This document shows, one piece after another, positions 1-7,312 of a stretch of 23,138 nucleotides of DNA (positions are counted from its first letter, which is position 1; every line of letters begins with the position of its first letter). A program made the position numbers and the translations under genes. Under the pieces are notes generated by a model. It saw only the letters and a list, made by a program, of their open reading frames with translations, was not told where the DNA came from and did not search any database. The stretch is from Candidatus Parvarchaeota archaeon UBA573 (GTDB lineage: Archaea; Nanobdellota; Nanobdellia; Parvarchaeales; Parvarchaeaceae). The stretch is taken from positions 1 to 23,138 of the forward strand of contig DAPE01000019.1 of assembly GCA_002502045.1 (NCBI GenBank), read 5' to 3'.

Positions 1-1296
1 TCATCAACAGTATGCAGTCCAGCAGGTTTATCAGTGGCAATAATATCAGGAGGATTACCAGATACAGCAACCCAGGCAACAATAACAAAGATATACATAA
101 CCTCAAATACAGGCACGACAGCCTTAACAAAAGCGTATAATCTTACAAAAACAGCAATATCACCAGGAAAAACAGCTACAATAGTAATACCAACAGTAGC
201 ATGCACATCAGCAAATGTAAAGTATTTATTATCAGCAAAAATACAGTACAGTTACTCAACACCAGCAGGAAATGTAGTTACAAATACAACAGGTACAATA
301 GCAGGAACTTCATCAGTAAATCCAATAGTAAAGTACGTTCCATTGACAATAACCTCATCAACAGCAACCCCATCACCTTTCCAGCAGATGGTAATAGTCA
401 ACATGAATAACTACAATTCATATGCTTCTTCCAACCTTTCAAACATAGAATTCACATATCCAAACGGCACGATAATACCGAGTTGGAGAGAAAACGGGAC
501 AAGCAACAGCCAGACAGTATTATACTGGCTAAAGCTAGGTAGTTTCACAACAACCACAGTATACATGGACTTCTTTTCAACATCATCAAACGTTTTGAAC
601 ACAGTTAACACTGGTGAAGCACCACAGATACCGTGCGGTTCAACCCCAACTTCAAGCTGTTCAAATTACGCAGAATACGATAATGGAGAAAATGTTTTTA
701 ATTATTATCAGAATTTTAAAGGAACAGTTTATCCAACAGGATGGACTACAGATGATTTAAGTACTACCAGATATGTTCAAGTGCATAATGGCTTTACTAT
801 GGATTTTTCTCCAGTTGGAGTGGAATTTTATTATAGCAAAGAAAACTTTTCTTCACCTGTGGCACTAGATTGGCAAGGAGATTTCGTACCTAACCCTTCT
901 CGTGCTTGTGGCTGGACTATTTTGGGATGGTACAATTCTTCCGAACATGATTCTGCAGGATGGGCGCAGTGGCAAAATTCTCCAACTTCTTGGATACATT
1001 ATCAATATGGAAATGTCAGTCAGGCAGCTACCGATTTTTATAATAGTACTGGATTGATAGGGAATCAAGAAGTGTTCTCTCTTATTAATAAGGGTACAAA
1101 CATGGACTACTTACTTAATTACACTTCTCAGTTAGATAACAACCCTGAAAATTATCCATTGCGAACAGTACTCTTTAGAAATGGTGCTGGTTGTGGTCCA
1201 GTTAGTGGAAGTGAAATAAACGTAACATGGTTAGATATTCGAGATTATCCAGCAAATGGAATAATGCCTTCTATAGGCTTTGGAAGCGTAGCTTAA
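1..1296 (+). CDS. Secreted pilin-like surface protein with DUF2341-like domain (5' end outside window)
   Basis: The frame is open to the first base of the window and ends at TAA 1294-1296, so the true start lies upstream; the GTG at 34 is only the first start-like codon. The first ~110 codons match the middle of the next gene in order and pattern (VCSPAGLSVAI versus VCNDFGLVVSI; SAKIQYSYSTPAGNV versus SAKLQYYYLTQAGNV; TGTIAG versus TGTING). Bases ~370-620 encode a DUF2341-like segment (FQQMVIVNMNNY, FTYPNGTIIPSW, VLYWLKLGSF, VYMDFFS). The rest looks like a beta-sandwich, concanavalin-like region with many N-x-S/T sequons. By analogy with its neighbour it probably has a class III (type IV pilin) signal peptide upstream and is displayed outside the cell, perhaps binding a polymer. 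Codon usage changes sharply near base 660-690. Ligand and assembly are unknown. Confidence 0.8.
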   Translation, partial: SSTVCSPAGLSVAIISGGLPDTATQATITKIYITSNTGTTALTKAYNLTKTAISPGKTATIVIPTVACTSANVKYLLSAKIQYSYSTPAGNVVTNTTGTIAGTSSVNPIVKYVPLTITSSTATPSPFQQMVIVNMNNYNSYASSNLSNIEFTYPNGTIIPSWRENGTSNSQTVLYWLKLGSFTTTTVYMDFFSTSSNVLNTVNTGEAPQIPCGSTPTSSCSNYAEYDNGENVFNYYQNFKGTVYPTGWTTDDLSTTRYVQVHNGFTMDFSPVGVEFYYSKENFSSPVALDWQGDFVPNPSRACGWTILGWYNSSEHDSAGWAQWQNSPTSWIHYQYGNVSQAATDFYNSTGLIGNQEVFSLINKGTNMDYLLNYTSQLDNNPENYPLRTVLFRNGAGCGPVSGSEINVTWLDIRDYPANGIMPSIGFGSVA

Positions 1297-1363
1297 TTTA
1301 TTTGCTATCTATTTAAATCTTACTTCAAACTTGAGTATTGGAAATTCAAAGTTTTCTTGTTTC

Positions 1364-1379
1364 AAAGAAATATTTATAT
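1364..1379 (+). promoter_or_regulatory. TATA box/BRE of the LamG-type pilin-like gene
   Basis: A purine-rich BRE-like stretch (AAAGAAA, 1364-1370) is followed by TATTTATAT (1371-1379). Its centre lies about 28 bases before the ATG at 1403, the spacing expected for a leaderless archaeal transcript. This favours ATG 1403 over the more distal TTG at 1331. Confidence 0.6.
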
Positions 1380-1402
1380 CCTTTACTTTCCATCCAAATA
1401 AT

Positions 1403-2656
1403 ATGCTATTTAATTATTTAGATATCTCAAGAAAAAGCAAGAGATCACAATCAGCATTAGAGTACATGATGACCTATGGCTGGGCCATCTTAATAATAGT
1501 CATAGTAGCAGTAATCCTATACAGCATGGGTATTTTCAACCCATCATCAAGCATAACAACCGTGAGTACTGGTTTTTCTCCATTTATCGTTTCTTCAGCA
1601 GTTTGTAACGACTTTGGTCTTGTTGTTTCAATAAATTCTGGAGCTTTTCCAAATAATGCGTTTTATGTTAATTTGAATGGTTTTTATCTAGTTTCTGCTT
1701 CTGGTATTAGTGGACAGTATAATAAGTTATACAATATAACTCCTGCCGTCCACAACATACTATTAAAACCAGATAGTTCATCGAAGATAATAATCCCTGA
1801 AATAAAGTGTAATACTAGTAAAACTTTCTCCATATCCGCAAAATTACAGTATTATTACTTAACTCAAGCAGGTAATGTTTCTTCCAATGCAACTGGTACC
1901 ATAAATGGACAAGTTTCTAATGAAAATTTTATAAATTTTATTAGAGAACCTCCAAACAGTACATATGGAGATTATCATGGTGGTTTTATTCTTTTAGATA
2001 ATAATTCTTATCTATTTAATCATAAGGAAGGATTTACAATTGCTATCTGGTTTAGAGATAAAACATTAAATCTTTCAAATCAAGGCTGTAATGATTTTGG
2101 ATTAGTAGCTAAAAATGGAAGAGGTAATGATAATGAGAGCTATTTCGTTGATTTAGGAACCTCTTGTTCTAGTTCAGGCAATTTCGCGATTAGGTCATTT
2201 ATAGTTAATTCAAGTAACGATGAAGAGGTATGGACACCAAGTGGAAATGCAGTTAAGCCTAGTTATTTCTACAATAACTGGGTTTTATATGTTTTCACTT
2301 ATAATGCATCCAAAGAAAATGAAAGTATCTACTTAAATGGGAAGCTTAACAGTTCACGGGAAGTTTCTGGTACTTTATATACATCGATAGCGCCACTAGA
2401 TATAGGTGCAAGAGGTATAGTTTATGATGGTACTACTCCCGAATTTGGTTATAGAGTATTTAATGGCACTCTAGCTAATATGCAATTTTATAATGTTTCT
2501 CTAGATTATTCACAGATTAAACAAATTTACAATGAAGGCATTTATGGCAGGCCGGTAAATTATAAGGATCTGATGGGGTGGTGGCCACTTTACGGAGATG
2601 CTCTTGATTATAGCGGATATGGAACGGATGGAGTCTTTATAGACATGTCGCCTTAG
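1403..2656 (+). CDS. Pilin-like secreted protein with class III signal peptide and LamG-like C-terminal domain
   Basis: I choose ATG 1403 (417 aa) because a TATA box sits ~28 bases upstream and it gives a short charged leader. The leader is a type IV pilin/archaellin signal: KSKRS|QSALEYMMTYGW followed by a ~20-residue hydrophobic helix, with Glu at +5 after the predicted cleavage before Gln16, the pattern processed by a PibD/FlaK-type peptidase. Residues ~50-175 are a module shared with the preceding gene. Residues ~195-417 resemble a LamG/concanavalin-like lectin domain (GFTIAIWFRDK, YFVDLG, NNWVLYVFTYN, IYLNGKLNSS, LDIGARG, FNGTLANMQFYNVSL), including the typical YNEGIYGRP end. Cysteines and N-glycosylation sequons fit an extracellular location. 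The first ~160 bases differ in codon style from the remainder. It is probably a sugar- or polymer-binding adhesin built on a pilin stem; the ligand is unknown. Confidence 0.82.
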   Translation: MLFNYLDISRKSKRSQSALEYMMTYGWAILIIVIVAVILYSMGIFNPSSSITTVSTGFSPFIVSSAVCNDFGLVVSINSGAFPNNAFYVNLNGFYLVSASGISGQYNKLYNITPAVHNILLKPDSSSKIIIPEIKCNTSKTFSISAKLQYYYLTQAGNVSSNATGTINGQVSNENFINFIREPPNSTYGDYHGGFILLDNNSYLFNHKEGFTIAIWFRDKTLNLSNQGCNDFGLVAKNGRGNDNESYFVDLGTSCSSSGNFAIRSFIVNSSNDEEVWTPSGNAVKPSYFYNNWVLYVFTYNASKENESIYLNGKLNSSREVSGTLYTSIAPLDIGARGIVYDGTTPEFGYRVFNGTLANMQFYNVSLDYSQIKQIYNEGIYGRPVNYKDLMGWWPLYGDALDYSGYGTDGVFIDMSP

Positions 2657-2789
2657 AATGAACTTAGTAATTTTTAGAGTTTGTTATTAAAAATGTGTGA
2701 GAAATTTTAAAATAAGTCTTAATAATAAATCTTTGGAAGTAATCTTAGTCTATAGATTTAATTTAAAGAGATACCAAATAATTAAAGAA

Positions 2790-2862
2790 TGCTCCCGCCG
2801 GGATTTGAACCCGGGTCAGTGACTCGAGAGGCCACTGTCCTTGGCCGCTAGACTACGAGAGC
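2790..2862 (-). tRNA. tRNA-Glu (anticodon CTC)
   Basis: On the minus strand a full cloverleaf can be drawn. The acceptor stem GCTCTCG pairs with CGGGAGC (one T-G pair), discriminator A. The anticodon stem GTGGC/GTCAC encloses loop CTCTCGA with CTC at 34-36, and the T arm is CCGGG/CCCGG around TTCAAAT. No intron or encoded CCA is seen. CTC reads GAG, a G-ending codon, so a second glutamate tRNA with U34 is expected elsewhere. Confidence 0.95.
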
Positions 2863-2886
2863 AGCATAGATAATATTAAAGCGCTT

Positions 2887-2900
2887 GTATTAATAAATTA
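2887..2900 (-). promoter_or_regulatory. TATA-like box of tRNA-Glu
   Basis: Reading the minus strand, TAATTTATTAATAC is centred ~32 bases before the tRNA 5' end at 2862. The neighbouring permease gene is divergent and has its own AT-rich box (AAATATATTAG, about 2921-2931) ~28 bases before ATG 2954, so two divergent promoters share about 90 bases. Confidence 0.45.
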
Positions 2901-2953
2901 CAGCTCTAACCTATAAACACCAAATATATTAGTCTTAAAATTCTACTAAATCT

Positions 2954-4063
2954 ATGAATATGCGATATCTTGCAGCATTGAGTACTACTGTTGGAACTAT
3001 AGTGGGGGGTGGTATATTAGCTCTGCCTTATGCTATAGAAAAAAGTGGTTTTTTTGAGGGCATAGCATTGCTTGTCCTTATCGGTTTTGCGTCTATACTT
3101 ATAACAATGTACACTGGAGAACTTTCAAGTCACTTTAAAAAACTTCATCAGCTGCCTGTAATAATAAGTAAGTATACAGGAAAAAGGTTGAGAGTACTGA
3201 TTCTGATTTTTCAGGTTCTAACAATCTATGGCGCTCAAATTGCTTATCTTACAGGTATTGCATTTGTAATGGTTTTTCTTTTTCACATCCCTTACTCAGT
3301 TTCCGTTCTTTTAGTGTTTATTCTTACACTCCCATTAATATACAAAGGATACAAATTTGTTGAGGATGCGGAACTTCCGCTGCTTTTTATAAAAATAGCG
3401 CTTATAATTGCAGCAGCACTTTCCGTTTTAACTATAGTAAAAGACGCCAACTTTTACAACTATAATTTAACCAGCTTATTTGGGCCTTTTGGAATTATCC
3501 TTTTCTCCTTTACAGGCTATACTGTTATACCAGAAGTAAAGGAAGAACTGGGTGGAGTCAAGCAATTAACAAGCGTAATAGTAGTTTCATACATAATCAC
3601 TCTGCTTCTTTATGTCTTCTTTTCTTTTGCATTTGTAGGTGCATTTGGCCCTACTGTTTCAACAGTCGCTACCGATGGAATACACTCAGTTTATTATGAG
3701 ATACTGTTTTCTTTGACAACTTTGTTCATATTGTTAACGCCATATATCGCGCTTAGCCTAGTTCTTGCAGATTCGTTTACTTATGACTTTGGTATTGCAA
3801 GGAAACCAAGCATGTTTCTTTCACTAGCCGCTCCTTTTGCAATAGCGTTTTTTGAGTTCAATTTTGAAAGTATTCTTGATGTAACAGGCGGCATATTTAT
3901 TTCAATCCTAGCTATAATGATATTATATGCAGTATTCTTAGAAAGAAAAAAGAGAGAAAAAAAGCACATTAAATATTTAGTGCCGGGCGGAGTATATTTG
4001 ATAATTTTTACAGCTATAGTTATGATACTTGGATTAGCTTATACAGTTTATTCAATAATATGA
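2954..4063 (+). CDS. Amino-acid permease (HAAAP/SdaC-like, APC superfamily)
   Basis: A 369-aa polytopic membrane protein with about 11 hydrophobic segments. The N-terminus (residues ~8-28) has the glycine-rich motif VGTIVGGGILALPYA, the substrate-binding unwound part of TM1 in the hydroxy/aromatic amino-acid permease families; a second glycine-rich helix has FGPFGIILFSFTGYTVIPEV at ~176-195, the TM6-like half of the inverted repeat. These features support proton- or sodium-coupled uptake of an amino acid; which one cannot be told. The stop codon overlaps the start of the Pelota gene (ATGA), so the two are very likely co-transcribed and translationally coupled. There is no known functional link between the two products; importing amino acids fits an organism with reduced biosynthesis. 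Confidence 0.85.
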   Translation: MNMRYLAALSTTVGTIVGGGILALPYAIEKSGFFEGIALLVLIGFASILITMYTGELSSHFKKLHQLPVIISKYTGKRLRVLILIFQVLTIYGAQIAYLTGIAFVMVFLFHIPYSVSVLLVFILTLPLIYKGYKFVEDAELPLLFIKIALIIAAALSVLTIVKDANFYNYNLTSLFGPFGIILFSFTGYTVIPEVKEELGGVKQLTSVIVVSYIITLLLYVFFSFAFVGAFGPTVSTVATDGIHSVYYEILFSLTTLFILLTPYIALSLVLADSFTYDFGIARKPSMFLSLAAPFAIAFFEFNFESILDVTGGIFISILAIMILYAVFLERKKREKKHIKYLVPGGVYLIIFTAIVMILGLAYTVYSII

Positions 4064-5052
4064 AAATCGTAAAATTGGACAGCAAAAACAACACAATTAA
4101 AGCAATAGTAAAATCCTACAGTGATCTCATTTTCCTACAATATATATTAGAAAATGGGGATGAACTGACTGCTTATTCTAGGAGAAAAATAGTTGTAGGG
4201 AAGTCACAGGAAATAAAAACGATAAAAATAGGGATAACCATAGAAAAGCTGAAATTAACAGAAACTTCGTTGGACGTAAGCGGCAGAATTACCTTTTCAT
4301 CCGATGAAAATGTTCCATTGCACAAATACCATACTTTATCGATAAAACGAGGCACTGGTTTTACACTTAAAAAGGGCAAGCTGCTTAATTTTCAGATCAA
4401 ACTTATAAGGCAGGCAGCAGAAACCTCTCCAAAGGTTTTTATCTGTGTTTATGAAGAAGGGGAAGCGTTTTTCTATATTATGTATAATTACAGAATAAAA
4501 AGAAAAATGGGGTTTAGCAAGTCAGTAAGCGGGAAAAGATTCAAAAATGAAAGCAGAAAGGAGTTTTTTACAAGGCTGTCTGCCTTACTTTTGGAAGAAT
4601 ACAAAAAAGGATATAGCGTTTTCATAGTGGCAGGCAAGGCAATGGACAACGAAGATCTGAGGAAAAATCATCTTAAAGACAAAAATATTGTATATGAGAA
4701 TGTTTCGTATGCAGATACGGGGTTAAAAGAACTTCTGTCTAGGGACAGCATAAATGCTGCATTGGGCAAAGCAAGATTATCTATCCAAAGAAAGCTCATG
4801 GGACAATACTTAACAGGCATATCTAAAAATGAAAAAGGCTATGTATATGGAAAAGAAGAGATAAACGCCGAATTGAAGGAGAAAAGGCCCTTGCAGGCCT
4901 TATTATCAAAGGAATATGTACTCAATAATAAAGAAATTCTGGAAAAGCTCGATAGTTTTGGCTGCGAAATAATCCTATTCGATGAAAACGATGAATCTTT
5001 AAGCCAGCTAAATTCTTTTGGCGGAATACTTGTAAAATTTACAGATATCTAG
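4060..5052 (+). CDS. pelA: Pelota (aPelota/Dom34), ribosome rescue factor
   Basis: 330 aa, close to the usual ~340-350 aa archaeal length. The N-terminal Sm-like domain shows the family pattern DLIFLQYILENGDELTAYSRR, then VSGRITFSSDENVPLHKYHTL. The central (eRF1 domain 2-like) and C-terminal (eRF1 domain 3-like) parts follow, with YADTGLKELLSRDSINAAL and YGKEEINAEL in their expected places and EIILFDENDESLSQLNSFGGI at the end. Pelota enters the empty A site of stalled ribosomes and, with aEF1-alpha/ABCE1 in archaea, splits them. The start ATG overlaps the permease stop by four bases. It lacks the eRF1 GGQ motif, as expected for Pelota rather than a release factor. Confidence 0.93.
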   Translation: MKIVKLDSKNNTIKAIVKSYSDLIFLQYILENGDELTAYSRRKIVVGKSQEIKTIKIGITIEKLKLTETSLDVSGRITFSSDENVPLHKYHTLSIKRGTGFTLKKGKLLNFQIKLIRQAAETSPKVFICVYEEGEAFFYIMYNYRIKRKMGFSKSVSGKRFKNESRKEFFTRLSALLLEEYKKGYSVFIVAGKAMDNEDLRKNHLKDKNIVYENVSYADTGLKELLSRDSINAALGKARLSIQRKLMGQYLTGISKNEKGYVYGKEEINAELKEKRPLQALLSKEYVLNNKEILEKLDSFGCEIILFDENDESLSQLNSFGGILVKFTDI

Positions 5053-5073
5053 CCATAAAATAAAACAAGTTAC

Positions 5074-5104
5074 CTTTAAAAGGTAGAAAATTAAGTTTAA
5101 ATAT
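5074..5104 (+). promoter_or_regulatory. Two alternative TATA boxes before the GT2-GtrA gene
   Basis: CTTTAAAAG (5074-5082) is 25 bases before ATG 5103, and AGTTTAAATAT (5094-5104) is ~28 bases before the in-frame ATG 5127. Each fits a leaderless start at a different ATG. The protein starting at 5127 (MSNPSVAFLLPAF) matches the GT2 family start better. Confidence 0.4.
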
Positions 5105-6140
5105 GAGTTACTGTGTTTACTTATTAATGAGCAATCCGAGTGTAGCGTTCCTTTTACCTGCGTTTGTAAATCAGAAAAGCACGCAGAGGCAGCAGTTTCT
5201 GGATAAACTGAATAAAGTTGTTAAAAGCCCTTCAATAGTCTTACTAGACTCTAATGAGGAAGATGAAAGCAGATGGAACAATCTTATTATTGTGAGGTTT
5301 GCGCATATACGACTTTTTGGGGAGAGTTTTCGCTTAGGGCTTTCAGCTGCTCTAAATTTAGGTGCTGAAAAGGTTGTTACTTTTGAAAGTTATTCTGTTA
5401 TTAATGCAACGTGGTTTACTGATTACTTAAATGGCGGCAATCTAATCGAAAGCGGAAGAAGAAATTTTAGAGAAATGGTTGTTACAGAACTTTCTAATTT
5501 ATTGTCATTTGGGAATTCATATAATAATTTTTCATTTAATAGAATAATAACCAAGGAAGCGGCGCTTCTTTTAAGAGACACAAAACTAAATGGTAAGTCT
5601 TTCATGGTTGAATCAATAAATATCCTTAATGCTCATGGTATACACAATACAGAAATAATACGAGAGGAATATGGGAAAGACAATAAAAGGATAAACCTGG
5701 CAGAGATGGTAGAATCCGTAATAAAGAGTTTTAACAAGACATCAATAAATTACAGCCTAATCTCTTCCTTTTCTTATATCATTAATTTATTGATGGTATA
5801 TACCAGTCTAAGCTTGGGTTTTTTCTACCCGTTAGCTGTTCTTTTGGGTGGTGAAATAAGCGGCTTTTCTAATTTTATTGTAAATGAGAAGATAAACTTC
5901 AGGAACAAGGGATTCCTGAGCTCTGCATACCGCTTTGGCAAGTTCAATGCATTCATACTTGCAGTAGTTGCCTTTGATATATTTATGATAAGCATAATCT
6001 CTAAGTATATGCTTGCATTTGGAAGAACAGATTTTTCGATAATATCTACTTTTTCAATAATAATTGTTTCAGCAGTATCCCTTTTCTTTACCAATAAAAT
6101 AATATGGGGAAGGGGAAACCACCAGAAAGTATTCCTCTGA
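5103..6140 (+). CDS. Degenerate GT2 (dolichol-phosphate-mannose-synthase-like) protein fused to a GtrA-like membrane domain
   Basis: 345 aa from ATG 5103, or 337 aa from ATG 5127; the shorter form starts directly with the GT2 first strand (SVAFLLPAF). Residues ~9-210 follow the dolichyl-phosphate sugar synthase layout: GESFRLGLSAALNLGAEKVV resembles the G-x-al-x-GL-x-A-x-G region, and NLIESGRRNFRE resembles the V-x-GSR segment. The metal-binding DAD/DXD is replaced by ESYS (residues 95-98), and the NEE after the first strand is replaced by VNQ. Residues ~215-340 contain four hydrophobic segments with NEKINFRNKGFLSSAYRF and FFTNKIIWGRG, the two half-repeat ends typical of GtrA (N-x-x-W-x-F-R). 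The fold call is good, but loss of key residues suggests altered or absent sugar transfer. It is probably a membrane partner for surface glycosylation. Confidence 0.65.
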   Translation: MSYCVYLLMSNPSVAFLLPAFVNQKSTQRQQFLDKLNKVVKSPSIVLLDSNEEDESRWNNLIIVRFAHIRLFGESFRLGLSAALNLGAEKVVTFESYSVINATWFTDYLNGGNLIESGRRNFREMVVTELSNLLSFGNSYNNFSFNRIITKEAALLLRDTKLNGKSFMVESINILNAHGIHNTEIIREEYGKDNKRINLAEMVESVIKSFNKTSINYSLISSFSYIINLLMVYTSLSLGFFYPLAVLLGGEISGFSNFIVNEKINFRNKGFLSSAYRFGKFNAFILAVVAFDIFMISIISKYMLAFGRTDFSIISTFSIIIVSAVSLFFTNKIIWGRGNHQKVFL

Positions 6141-6165
6141 TAAAAAACTTAATAATCTTTATCTT

Positions 6166-6237
6166 TGGACCGGCCGAGATTTGAACTCGGAGCCTTCACG
6201 ATGCGAACGTGACGTCATGCCATTAGACCACCGGCCC
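6166..6237 (-). tRNA. tRNA-Ala (anticodon CGC)
   Basis: The minus strand reads GGGCCGG...CCGGTCC with discriminator A. The third acceptor pair is G3-U70, the alanine identity element. The anticodon stem TCACG/CGTGA closes loop TTCGCAT with CGC at 34-36. The T arm CCGAG/CTCGG surrounds TTCAAAT. No intron is visible. It reads GCG, another G-ending codon. Confidence 0.96.
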
Positions 6238-6283
6238 GTATTCTTTATAAATAACACTTGTTAATATTAATAATATTAAATTT

Positions 6284-6709
6284 ATGGCAAAAAATCATAA
6301 TAAAAAGATATACGAACAGCCTTCGCTTTATTTGCTTATTGGGATAGCTTCCGCCATTATAATAGCCAGATTATATGTTTATTTAGGAGGCGATTTAGGG
6401 TTAGGATACGATGGAATAAGGTTCCACCACATCTTTCTTGGGATAATTTTAGTAATTGTAGCAGGATTAATCTCCTTTTCATTGAGTGAAAAGCTTAGGA
6501 AAAATGTAAATATCATGTGTGCTACCGCTTTTGCTTTCGGTTTTGGAGTAGGTCTTATATCCGATGAGGCAAATTTTCTTATAAGCGTTGGCCAGTACTA
6601 CAATTTGAGCAATTACTACCAGCCTATAAATCTATACGTTGATACAATTTTTATTGTTTTTGCGTTTCTTCTTTTTATCTTTTCTACATTTATAATAAAA
6701 AGGAAATGA
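6284..6709 (+). CDS. Small four-helix integral membrane protein, unknown function
   Basis: 141 aa with four predicted membrane spans (about residues 14-32, 48-66, 78-96 and 117-138), a lysine-rich N-terminus and a KRK C-terminus, both likely cytoplasmic. Conserved-looking polar residues are R(44)FHH before the second span and GFGVGLISDEANFLI at the end of the third, where an Asp-Glu pair sits at the membrane face; such positions often bind metals or ions, but this is inference. I do not recognise the family with confidence. A TATA-like box (TTTATAAATAA, ~6245-6255) lies ~32 bases before the ATG, sharing the short spacer with the divergent tRNA-Ala. Confidence 0.7.
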   Translation: MAKNHNKKIYEQPSLYLLIGIASAIIIARLYVYLGGDLGLGYDGIRFHHIFLGIILVIVAGLISFSLSEKLRKNVNIMCATAFAFGFGVGLISDEANFLISVGQYYNLSNYYQPINLYVDTIFIVFAFLLFIFSTFIIKRK

Positions 6710-6714
6710 TTTGA

Positions 6715-7272
6715 TTATTTAATTGTTCTGTTCTTGTCAGGCACGTACTTTGGGATTTCATATATAGTAAAGAATATAGTTTTTCCACTGTCTATTGCAG
6801 TTTTAAGCTCATTATCAGCTCCTTTTGAATTCCCTATATCATGGTTATAGTAAAGGATTGCGTCGCAGTCTTTTAACCATTCAAGATCTGCTTTTGTATA
6901 ATACTCATATGGAAGTGCTTTATAACCATATATGTGCATGAAGTGGGATAAATGAGGTATGTAAGGCAGGTGCCCTTTGTCTGCTGCGTCTATTCCATAG
7001 TTTATTGCTTTTACTGTGTTGTCATGTGCGATTTTTGCAGCATCATGCATGCTTGCATTATTCGGTGTGTATGGGCCCGCAATGTATACCTTTAAAGGGC
7101 GGTCTATCTGATTTTCAAGATTGTTTCTCTTTTGAACAACCAAATATAAAGTACGTTCAAATACTATATCAACCAATGTTTTCTGTGCTTTTTCATTGCT
7201 TCCTTCTTCAATCTGTTTAGAAAGAAGCCCAAGTTTATCTTGCTTTTTTATAAAATCATAAAGGCTTTCCAC
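6715..7272 (-). CDS. DUF4406/nucleoside 2-deoxyribosyltransferase-like protein with N-terminal extension
   Basis: 185 aa from a GTG start; no ATG is available before the first domain motif and a stop lies upstream in frame. Residues ~60-175 form a Rossmann-like domain with KVYIAGPYTPNN, a G-x-x-P-x-x-PHLSH segment (residues 100-110), DLEWLKDCDAIL and SKGADNEL, the motifs of DUF4406 and nucleoside deoxyribosyltransferase-like families. Glu155 corresponds to the usual catalytic glutamate. These proteins act on or bind nucleosides/nucleotides; the exact substrate is unknown. The first ~58 residues form a charged helical extension that I cannot place. It follows uS9 by 40 bases but has its own TATA-like box, so it may be transcribed both ways. 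Confidence 0.75.
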   Translation of the reverse strand: MESLYDFIKKQDKLGLLSKQIEEGSNEKAQKTLVDIVFERTLYLVVQKRNNLENQIDRPLKVYIAGPYTPNNASMHDAAKIAHDNTVKAINYGIDAADKGHLPYIPHLSHFMHIYGYKALPYEYYTKADLEWLKDCDAILYYNHDIGNSKGADNELKTAIDSGKTIFFTIYEIPKYVPDKNRTIK

Positions 7273-7288
7273 GAGAGTATTCAGAAAA

Positions 7289-7303
7289 CTTAATATATTT
7301 AAG
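7289..7303 (-). promoter_or_regulatory. TATA box before the DUF4406-like gene
   Basis: CTTAAATATATTAAG on the minus strand is centred 24 bases upstream of the GTG at 7272, matching leaderless spacing and supporting the GTG start. The sequence is itself an imperfect palindrome. Confidence 0.5.
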
Positions 7304-7312
7304 TCTTTAAAC

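Noticed and set aside
201..410. 69-codon frame inside the first surface gene
   Set aside because: Out of frame with the long open frame that matches its paralogue.
1331..1402. 24-codon N-terminal extension of the LamG-type pilin-like gene from TTG
   Set aside because: It would contain the TATA box and put the class III signal too far from the N-terminus; ATG 1403 fits better.
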